Below, piece after piece: positions 1-5,414 of a DNA stretch of 27,055 nt. The number at the start of each line of letters is the position of its first letter. Position 1 is the stretch's first letter. The notes beneath the pieces were generated by a model. The model ran no database searches and was not told the origin of the DNA. It saw only the letters and a program-made list of their open reading frames with translations. The stretch covers positions 1 through 27,055 of the forward strand of contig CAZGCA010000082.1 in assembly GCA_964524145.1 (NCBI GenBank). Direction: 5' to 3'. The position numbers and the translations under genes were made by a program. The stretch is from CAZGCA01 sp964524145. Lineage in GTDB: Bacteria > Hydrogenedentota > CAZGCA01.

Positions 1-402
1 CCCCCGGTGCATTACCCTGAAGCCCGGACGCAGAACCCAGAAACACAAACGCCGCTCCTTCTTCCTCCTCGCCGTTGTCGTAGTAGTAGCTGCCCACAAT
101 AACGTCCGCGTACCCGTCGCCGTTTACGTCACCCGCGCCCGATACGGACCAGCCAAGAAATGCTTCTGCCTGGTTCGACTCGGCCATCCACACGCCCGTA
201 TCCCCCGGTGCATTACCCTGAAGCCCCGACGCAGAACCCAGAAACATAAACGCCGCGCCCTCATTGTCCTGGCCGTTGTCGTAATCGTGGGCGCCCACAA
301 TGACGTCCGCGTACCCGTCGCCGTTCACGTCACCCGCGCCTGATACGGACACTCCAAAATCTGCACCTGCCTGGTTCGATTCCATGGTGACGTCCAGCCG
401 CA
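1..402 (-). repeat. 201-bp in-frame tandem repeat (two visible units)
   Basis: Position 1 aligns with position 202: both copies start cccccggtgcattaccctga and share the calcium-loop codons and tggttcga at 171-178 and 372-379, exactly 201 bp apart. The unit encodes one 67-residue FG-GAP repeat. The second unit is recognisable to about 385. The array probably continues beyond the left edge. Confidence 0.85.
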
Positions 403-1300
403 GCAGGCCACTCGACACGCCGAGCGGTGGGGGAACGTAGAGCGGGTCTACCGTCAACGGGTAGGCGGCCCCGTCGTCGGTGATGGCGATACGCAGGGCG
501 GTACTCGGTTCTCGGGTTTCGGGTTCAGGGTTTCGGGTGAGGTGCATCTCGGCGGGGAGGAGCTTGCCCCGCGCATCAGCGATTACGAGCTTGGTGTATT
601 GGAGCACTTCGCGGTCATCTTTGCGCGTAAATTCGACAGCTTCGCGGGAAGAGCTGAGTCGAGCCACTACGTCGCCACCGAAAAGCCCCTGAAGCACGAG
701 GTCGCCTTCGCCTGGCGGACGCTCAGTTATGGTAAACCCGTGTTCCAGGCCTTCCTCGCTGTTGACATACCACTCTTCGATACCGGGATAGGTGTAGGTG
801 ACGCGGTTCGTGTGGTCCTCCGCGGCAGGCGCAACGTGTGGGACAGATCGCATCGAATCAGGCCGACCCCAGCTCTTGAATCGCCAACGTACGTCCCAAT
901 CCGGATCGCTTGTCTCCCGTTCGATGATCTGCACACCGTCGTCACGGAAGTACGCGCGAAGATTATTGGCGCGGTTGGTGGCGTGGAGCCCGCCCGGCGC
1001 GCCTTCGATAACGCATTTCTCCTGGTCGGTGATGTTGTACTCCGACTTGCGGATGTTCTCCTGAACCTCTCCCCACCACGACGTCTGCTTCAGCGCCTCC
1101 TCGCCCGTCTCGGCAGCCGCTGTCTCTGCACCAGCGCCGGCTAGATGAAGGCTTTCTGCCATACCGCTACCCGCCACCAACGGTGCAATGGGCTTTTCGT
1201 GCAACGCCAACACGTGATGCCTCTCAATGCGCTGCACACCCCCGGACACCGAAAGGAATAGTACGATGGCGGCTGCAATCAGGAACGCGTGCCGTTTCAT
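1..1300 (-). CDS. Secreted FG-GAP (integrin-alpha-like) repeat protein, 3' end beyond window
   Basis: Reading from ATG at 1300 leftwards, the frame stays open for 433 codons to the window edge, so the gene is incomplete at its C-terminus. It begins MKRHAFLIAAAIVLFLS, a Sec-type signal peptide. Residues about 75-290 form a region found before FG-GAP repeats in planctomycete-like proteins, with WWGEVQENIRKSEYNI and LHATNRANNLRAYF. After a short PEPETREP linker come at least two FG-GAP repeats, each with a calcium-loop sequence GDVNGDGYADVIVG and ending FLGSASGLQGNAPG. The repeats are nearly identical 67-residue units (201 bp in DNA), which suggests recent tandem duplication. It is likely a cell-surface or secreted beta-propeller that binds ligand or matrix; no catalytic motif is visible. 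A GGGGGGA ribosome site precedes the start, and a good promoter lies at 1364-1392. The family call is firm; the function is unknown. Confidence 0.85.
   Translation of the reverse strand, partial: MKRHAFLIAAAIVLFLSVSGGVQRIERHHVLALHEKPIAPLVAGSGMAESLHLAGAGAETAAAETGEEALKQTSWWGEVQENIRKSEYNITDQEKCVIEGAPGGLHATNRANNLRAYFRDDGVQIIERETSDPDWDVRWRFKSWGRPDSMRSVPHVAPAAEDHTNRVTYTYPGIEEWYVNSEEGLEHGFTITERPPGEGDLVLQGLFGGDVVARLSSSREAVEFTRKDDREVLQYTKLVIADARGKLLPAEMHLTRNPEPETREPSTALRIAITDDGAAYPLTVDPLYVPPPLGVSSGLLRLDVTMESNQAGADFGVSVSGAGDVNGDGYADVIVGAHDYDNGQDNEGAAFMFLGSASGLQGNAPGDTGVWMAESNQAEAFLGWSVSGAGDVNGDGYADVIVGSYYYDNGEEEEGAAFVFLGSASGLQGNAPG
505..539 (+). repeat. Five tandem heptamers (consensus TCGGGTT) inside the FG-GAP gene
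   Basis: Five consecutive 7-mers are seen: tcggttc, tcgggtt, tcgggtt, cagggtt, tcgggtg. On the coding (minus) strand they are read as the proline/glutamate-rich linker TRNPEPETREPS between the N-terminal region and the FG-GAP repeats. The unit resembles telomere-like or slippage-prone repeats. Confidence 0.7.
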
Positions 1301-1363
1301 TGACCAATCCCCCCAAGGAATTCGCTGTTATCCGTGTCGCTCAGACCTAGACATAGCAACACA

Positions 1364-1392
1364 ATAATACCGCGAAAGGCCGTCTGCGTCAA
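1364..1392 (-). promoter_or_regulatory. Sigma70-type promoter for the FG-GAP gene
   Basis: On the minus strand TTGACG (1387-1392) is followed after 17 bases by TATTAT (1364-1369). This is close to the housekeeping consensus at ideal spacing. It predicts a start near 1357 and a leader of about 57 bases before ATG 1300. Confidence 0.55.
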
Positions 1393-1407
1393 CCCTGCAA
1401 TCTCGAA

Positions 1408-1437
1408 TGGACTTTTCCTCCGTGGGAAGTATATACT
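1408..1437 (+). promoter_or_regulatory. Possible promoter for the VCBS gene
   Basis: TGGACT (1408-1413), an 18-base spacer, then TATACT (1432-1437). The -10 is good and the -35 weak. It is divergent from the minus-strand promoter about 16 bases away, so the two genes share one control region (1301-1506). A small hairpin, aacgca/tgcgtt at 1441-1458, lies at the predicted transcript start. Confidence 0.4.
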
Positions 1438-1506
1438 AAGAACGCACGCAGATGCGTTATAGGTGGGACGTTGCGAGGGAGTGTACTGATTGTGTATGGA
1501 GGCGCC

Positions 1507-2658
1507 ATGAAATACTCGATATTGGCAGTGATCCTGGTAACGGTGAGCGCTGTTGCTGTGGCCCAGGAGCAGGGCGTAAAGAGCGTTCGGTTCCAGAAGA
1601 CCGAGTTGGGCGAAGCCCATCCGTGCGAGGCAGCGGCCATCGTTGACGTGAACCGCGACGGTCGGCCCGACGTGGTGTGCGGAACGCACTGGTTCGAGAA
1701 CCCGGGTTGGGTCCCGCACAAGATGCGCGACCTCGAGCCGATCAATGGCTACTACAACGCATTCGCCGAGATGCCGATGGACTGCAACGGCGACGGGTTT
1801 GTCGACGTCGTGACCTGCGGCTGGATGAACAAGACCATCGAGTGGTACGAAAACCCCCAAGGACAAGACGGCTTATGGGCGCAGCATCTCATCGAGTTAG
1901 CGGGCAACGTCGAGACGTCGATGATGGTTGACGGTGACGGTGACGGCCAGATGGACATATTGCCCAACCTGCCGGGAGGAACCGTCTTCTGGTATAGCCT
2001 CGACCGCGACGCGTCCGGCAAACCGGCGGGCACGTTCACGCGACACGATGTATCGGACAAGAAGGGCGGTCACGGACTTGGGTTCGGCGACGTGGACGGC
2101 GACGGTCGAGGGGACATCGTGCTCAGCCACGGGTGGTACAAGGCTCCGGAGGACCGGTTGAACGGCGCGTGGGAATACCTGCAAGAGTTCCAGTTGGGTG
2201 GCGCCTCGGTGCCCATACTCGTCCACGACGTCAACAACGACGGTCTTCCCGACCTGATCTGGGGTGAGGGGCACAACTACGGCCTGTACTGGCTCGAACA
2301 AAGCAAGGGCCCTGAAGGCAACCGCCAGTGGACGAAGCACGAGATCGATAAGAGGTTCTCTCAAGTCCACTTCCTTGCGCTTGTGGATCTCGACGGCGAC
2401 GGCAAACCGGAGCTGATCACCGGCAAGCGGTACAAGGCGCATAACGGCAATGACCCGGGCTCGGACGACCCGCAATGCGTCTACTACTACACCATGGACC
2501 CGAAGGGCCCCACGTTCGAGCGTCACGAGATAGACGTCGGCAACAGGGCCGGGATAGGGTTGCAGACAGCCATCGGCGACGTGAACGGCGACGGCAAACC
2601 CGACCTGGCGTGCCCCGGGAAAAGCGGGTTGTTTCTCTTTACCAACATGGGAAGATGA
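1507..2658 (+). CDS. Secreted VCBS/FG-GAP repeat protein
   Basis: 383 residues. ATG 1507 was chosen over an in-frame upstream start because it has GGAGG at 1498-1502 and gives a clean signal peptide, MKYSILAVILVTVSAVAVAQ. The mature part is made of seven calcium-binding loops of the DxNxDGxxD type, for example DVNRDGRPDVVCG, DCNGDGFVDVVTCG, DVDGDGRGDIVLS and DVNGDGKPDLACPG, consistent with one seven-bladed beta-propeller. Aromatic motifs such as THWFENPGW and GWYKAPE recur between blades, as in planctomycete propellers next to sulfatases and glycosidases. It is probably exported and may bind carbohydrate or act as a lyase-like propeller; no catalytic residues can be assigned. The last 90 bp are duplicated at 3993-4082, beyond the toxin-antitoxin/DinD island. 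Confidence 0.88.
   Translation: MKYSILAVILVTVSAVAVAQEQGVKSVRFQKTELGEAHPCEAAAIVDVNRDGRPDVVCGTHWFENPGWVPHKMRDLEPINGYYNAFAEMPMDCNGDGFVDVVTCGWMNKTIEWYENPQGQDGLWAQHLIELAGNVETSMMVDGDGDGQMDILPNLPGGTVFWYSLDRDASGKPAGTFTRHDVSDKKGGHGLGFGDVDGDGRGDIVLSHGWYKAPEDRLNGAWEYLQEFQLGGASVPILVHDVNNDGLPDLIWGEGHNYGLYWLEQSKGPEGNRQWTKHEIDKRFSQVHFLALVDLDGDGKPELITGKRYKAHNGNDPGSDDPQCVYYYTMDPKGPTFERHEIDVGNRAGIGLQTAIGDVNGDGKPDLACPGKSGLFLFTNMGR
2569..2658 (+). repeat. Direct repeat A (3' end of the VCBS gene)
   Basis: This 90-bp stretch aligns without gaps to 3993-4082 with 12 mismatches by hand count, about 87% identity. Both copies encode the terminal blade and end in a TGA stop at the same place. It forms the left border of the segment carrying the MNT, HEPN stump and DinD genes. 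Confidence 0.85.
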
Positions 2659-2682
2659 GACCAATAGAGGAGAGCAGCGGGA

Positions 2683-2985
2683 ATGAATTCGCAGGTAACG
2701 GTGGACCGGGATCAGATCGAGGTCTTCTGCCGTAAACACCACATTCGCAAGCTTTCTGTCTTCGGTTCGGCGTTGCGCGACGATTTCGACCCGGACAGCG
2801 ACGTGGATGTCCTGGTGGAATTCGCCCCAGGGCATACGCCGGGTCTGGAAATCGTGGACATCGAGGACGAACTGTCGCGTCTCCTCGGCGGGCGGAAAGT
2901 GGATCTCGTAAACCCCAAATACCTCAACCGCCGGCTCAAGGACCGCGTCCTGGCGGAAGCCGAGGTGCAATATGCCGAGAGATGA
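2683..2985 (+). CDS. mntA: MNT-domain nucleotidyltransferase antitoxin (MntA-like)
   Basis: 100 residues, the usual length for a minimal nucleotidyltransferase. The family signature GS-x10-D-x-D is present (G28 S29, D40, D42, in FGSALRDDFDPDSDVDVLVE), and the third acidic residue is D74 in RKVDLV. Known members adenylylate (AMPylate) the HEPN toxin encoded next door and so neutralise it. Here the partner frame starts 14 bases before this stop but encodes only 30 residues, so the antitoxin appears orphaned. GAGGAG at 2667-2672 supplies a ribosome site. The active-site residues look intact, so it may still be functional, act on a HepT elsewhere, or be decaying. The family call is firm. Confidence 0.9.
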   Translation: MNSQVTVDRDQIEVFCRKHHIRKLSVFGSALRDDFDPDSDVDVLVEFAPGHTPGLEIVDIEDELSRLLGGRKVDLVNPKYLNRRLKDRVLAEAEVQYAER

Positions 2986-3064
2986 CGGAGTCTATCTCGG
3001 TCACATGCTGGATACGGCCCGCAAGGCGTTGCTGCGTGTCGAAGGGAAATCCCGCGCCGAATGA
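2972..3064 (+). pseudogene. hepT: Truncated HEPN toxin (HepT/DUF86 N-terminal stump)
   Basis: ATG 2972 overlaps the antitoxin by 14 bases, the typical arrangement of MNT-HEPN pairs. It encodes 30 residues, starting MPRDDGVYLGHMLDTARKAL and ending EGKSRAE, which match the first helix of DUF86/HepT proteins. A TGA at 3062-3064 ends it. Full-length relatives have about 110-140 residues and an R-x4-6-H RNase motif in the second half, which is absent here. No continuation was seen in the other frames before dinD starts at 3085, so this is a deletion, not a single frameshift. The toxin should be inactive. Confidence 0.75.
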
Positions 3065-3084
3065 AGTCCATATAGGAGTAGCCA

Positions 3085-3951
3085 ATGGACAAGGAGCTCA
3101 TCGTTCGACTGCACGCCGGCTTCGAGGAGATGGTTCAGACGGAGCAGGAGATCGGCACCGAGTTCTGGTGTGCGCGCGACCTGCAAGTTCTGCTTGGCTA
3201 CGCGGAGTGGAGGAACTTCGCAAAGGTCGTTGACAAAGCCATAACCGCTTGTCAGAACGCCGGATACAACCCGCGAGACCATTTTGTTGGGATCAACAAA
3301 ATGGTCACCTTGGGATCGGGCGCCAGGCGGGAGATCGAGGACATTGCACTCACTCGTTACGCCTGCTATTTGATCGCTCAGAACGGCGACCCATCGAAGG
3401 ACGAGATCGCTTTCGCCCAGACGTATTTCGCTGTGCAGACGCGCAAACAGGAGATCATCGAAAGGCGACTGGCCGAAACGGAGCGCCTCAGCGCGCGACA
3501 GAAGCTGACGCAATCCGAAAAAGAGCTTTCGGGCATGATATTCGAGCGTCTTCGCGAAGGTCAAAGCTTCGCCGTCATTCGAAGCAGGGGCGACAGGGCG
3601 CTTTTCGGAGGACGCACGACCCAGGACATGAAGGAGAAGCTCGCTGTCCCCGCGCGCCGGCCGCTGGCGGACTTTCTCCCCACCATTACCATCAAGGCGA
3701 AGGACTTCGCCACCGAGATCACCAACTTCAACGTCACGCAAAACGACCTCCGAACCCAGTGGGCCATCAGCGGCGAACATGTCAAGAATAACGAGGAAGT
3801 GCGCAAATTGCTCGTCGACCGCGGCATCGTTCCCGAGGAGCTGCCGCCGGCCGAGGACGTGAAGAAGGTTGCGCGCCGGTTGGCCTCCGAGCAGAAGAAG
3901 CTGCCGAAACGGGTGGAACGACTCAAGGGCGTACAGGAGACCCAAGAGTGA
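3085..3951 (+). CDS. dinD: DinD-like DNA damage-inducible protein (BRO-N domain)
   Basis: 288 residues, close to the E. coli DinD length. The N-terminal half carries a BRO-N-like domain with FWCARDLQVLLGYAEWRNF and DHFVGINKMVTLGSGARREI, then LTRYACYLIAQNGDPSK and the family motif FAQTYFAVQTRKQE. The C-terminal half has the DinD signature GGRTTQDMKEKL and LADFLPTITIKAKDFATE. DinD proteins are SOS- or stress-associated; E. coli DinD inhibits RecA strand exchange, and many homologues lie in mobile or accessory regions. GGAG before ATG 3085 supports the start. No LexA box was recognised upstream. It follows the broken HepT stump by 20 bases, and its stop overlaps a GTG that opens the VCBS remnant (GTGA). 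The family is sure; the role here is inferred. Confidence 0.9.
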   Translation: MDKELIVRLHAGFEEMVQTEQEIGTEFWCARDLQVLLGYAEWRNFAKVVDKAITACQNAGYNPRDHFVGINKMVTLGSGARREIEDIALTRYACYLIAQNGDPSKDEIAFAQTYFAVQTRKQEIIERRLAETERLSARQKLTQSEKELSGMIFERLREGQSFAVIRSRGDRALFGGRTTQDMKEKLAVPARRPLADFLPTITIKAKDFATEITNFNVTQNDLRTQWAISGEHVKNNEEVRKLLVDRGIVPEELPPAEDVKKVARRLASEQKKLPKRVERLKGVQETQE

Positions 3952-4082
3952 TCGAGTTCCGCTTCGGCCCCAACCAGGAGTTCGAGGTCAAGGCCATCGG
4001 CGACGTGAACGGCGACGGTAGACCCGACTTGGCGTGTCTGGGGAAAAGCGGGCTGTTCCTGTTCACCAACAGGGGAAAATGA
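3948..4082 (+). pseudogene. Orphan C-terminal blade of a VCBS protein
   Basis: From GTG 3948 an in-frame stretch of 44 codons encodes a short unrelated lead (IEFRFGPNQEFEVK) and then KAIGDVNGDGRPDLACLG and SGLFLFTNRGK, matching the last blade of the protein ending at 2658. There is no signal peptide or other blade, so it cannot form a propeller. It is best read as the 3' remnant of a second, tandem VCBS gene whose front was replaced by the dinD segment. It overlaps dinD by 4 bases, and its TGA overlaps a possible ATG (4079) of the next gene. Confidence 0.7.
3993..4082 (+). repeat. Direct repeat B (duplicate of the VCBS 3' end)
   Basis: Right-hand partner of 2569-2658, with 12 mismatches in 90 bp. 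Most changes are synonymous (for example gac-ctg/gac-ttg, ttt/ttc), so the copy diverged while still under coding selection. It therefore looks like an old paralogue end, not a fresh target-site duplication. Confidence 0.85.
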
Positions 4083-4117
4083 GGCGGGAGCCACGGCTCG
4101 CGATGGTGGGCAATCGT

Positions 4118-5392
4118 ATGAAGAGGTGGAGTCGAAGGGAGTTTCTCGGGCTCGTCGGTCGCGGGACTGCTGCGGCTGTGGCAGGTGGCGCTGCGATGCG
4201 TCCGGCACGGGCCGCTGCAAGCGTCGGGGCTAACGAGAAGATCGTCGTCGCCCTGATCGGCTGCGGCGGGATGGGCAACCACCATCTCGACGGGCTGGTC
4301 GTCCGCAAAGACGTGGACATCGCCGCTGTCTGCGACGTGTACGCGCCGAGAGTGGCGGACGCAATCAAGAAGGTTGGCGGCCGGGCGGAAGGGTACAATG
4401 ATTACCGGCGCATCCTCGACCGGGCCGACATAGACGCTATCTTCGTAGCCACGCCGGACCATTGGCATACGCTCATGGCGATTCACGGGTGCCGGGCCGG
4501 TAAGGACGTCTACGTCGAGAAACCGCTTTCGACAACGATCGCCGAGGGCCGCGCAATCGTCACCGCAGCACGCCGGTACGACCGCGTCGTGCAGGTGGGC
4601 ACGCAACAGCGCTCGATGCCAAACTTCAAACGAGCCGTCGAAATAGTCCGGAGCGGCCGGCTTGGCGCCGTGACGACGACCCGGGCGTGGATCGGTCCCA
4701 ACGGTGTGATGGGGTACGAGACGCACGAACCTGTGCCCGACGGGCTCGACTGGGAAATGTGGCTCGGGCCGGCTTCGTGGGTGCCGTACAGCCCACAGCG
4801 GTTCTTCGGGTTCCGCGCGTTCCACGATTACGCCGGCGGCGAGCTGACGAACTGGGGCCCGCACCTCGTTGACATCGTCCATTGGGGGATGGGGCAGGAC
4901 AGACCGCTGACGGTACAGGCCGTCGGCGGCAGCTACAGACAGCTGTCCGGTTCGGACGATTACGAGACGCTGGAGGTTGTTTACGGGTTTGACGGGTTCA
5001 CGATGACCTGGCAGCAGGCTCACGGGCTCGAATACGTCGGCAAAGGTTACGGTACCATGTTCAGGGGCACGGACGCGCGGCTGATGATCGACCGCAACAG
5101 CTACGTTGTGCTGCCGGAATCGAAAGGTATCCCTGAACACAAACCGGACGAGTACCACTGGATCGACATCGGTACGCATCACGACAACTTCTTCGAATGT
5201 ATGCGGACGCGCAAGCGGCCGAACGCCGATATCGAGATAGGACATCGCGCGACAAGTACGTGCCTCTTGGGCAACATAGCACTTGCCGCACGGCGCAAGC
5301 TTACCTGGGACGGCGAGAACGAACGGTTCGTCAACGACGAGCAGGCGAACCGCCACCTGTTTCGCCCGTACCGCGCCCCGTGGCGTTTATAA
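4118..5392 (+). CDS. Tat-exported Gfo/Idh/MocA-family oxidoreductase
   Basis: 424 residues from ATG 4118; in-frame ATGs at 4079 and 4103 are possible, but 4118 gives a compact Tat leader, MKRWSRREFLGLVGRGTAAA. The Rossmann fold starts at residue 41 with KIVVALIGCGGMGNHH (GxGxxG, NAD(P) binding) and runs through CDVYAPR, ATPDHWHTLM and the catalytic-lysine motif EKPLS (about 134-138). The C-terminal half has GGELTNWGPHLVDIVHWGMG, the conserved histidine region of the sugar-binding domain. Such exported members are numerous in planctomycete-like genomes; substrates are usually sugars, sugar acids or inositols. The next gene begins within about 25 bases, so they are probably co-transcribed. The specific substrate cannot be assigned. 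Confidence 0.9.
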   Translation: MKRWSRREFLGLVGRGTAAAVAGGAAMRPARAAASVGANEKIVVALIGCGGMGNHHLDGLVVRKDVDIAAVCDVYAPRVADAIKKVGGRAEGYNDYRRILDRADIDAIFVATPDHWHTLMAIHGCRAGKDVYVEKPLSTTIAEGRAIVTAARRYDRVVQVGTQQRSMPNFKRAVEIVRSGRLGAVTTTRAWIGPNGVMGYETHEPVPDGLDWEMWLGPASWVPYSPQRFFGFRAFHDYAGGELTNWGPHLVDIVHWGMGQDRPLTVQAVGGSYRQLSGSDDYETLEVVYGFDGFTMTWQQAHGLEYVGKGYGTMFRGTDARLMIDRNSYVVLPESKGIPEHKPDEYHWIDIGTHHDNFFECMRTRKRPNADIEIGHRATSTCLLGNIALAARRKLTWDGENERFVNDEQANRHLFRPYRAPWRL

Positions 5393-5414
5393 GATGGCGT
5401 TATGGAGAGGGATT

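Noticed and set aside
1..402. CRISPR array
   Set aside because: The repeats are 201-bp coding units without spacers; no cas genes are present in the window.
542..1144. 200-codon plus-strand open frame
   Set aside because: Antisense to the incomplete FG-GAP gene, which explains this region with signal peptide and calcium loops.
2569..4082. The two 90-bp repeats as phage or integron attachment sites
   Set aside because: No integrase in the interval, the copies differ by mostly synonymous changes, and they end at a stop codon, which fits gene paralogy better.
3923..5356. 477-codon minus-strand open frame
   Set aside because: Antisense to the Gfo/Idh/MocA gene; no ribosome site or family pattern.
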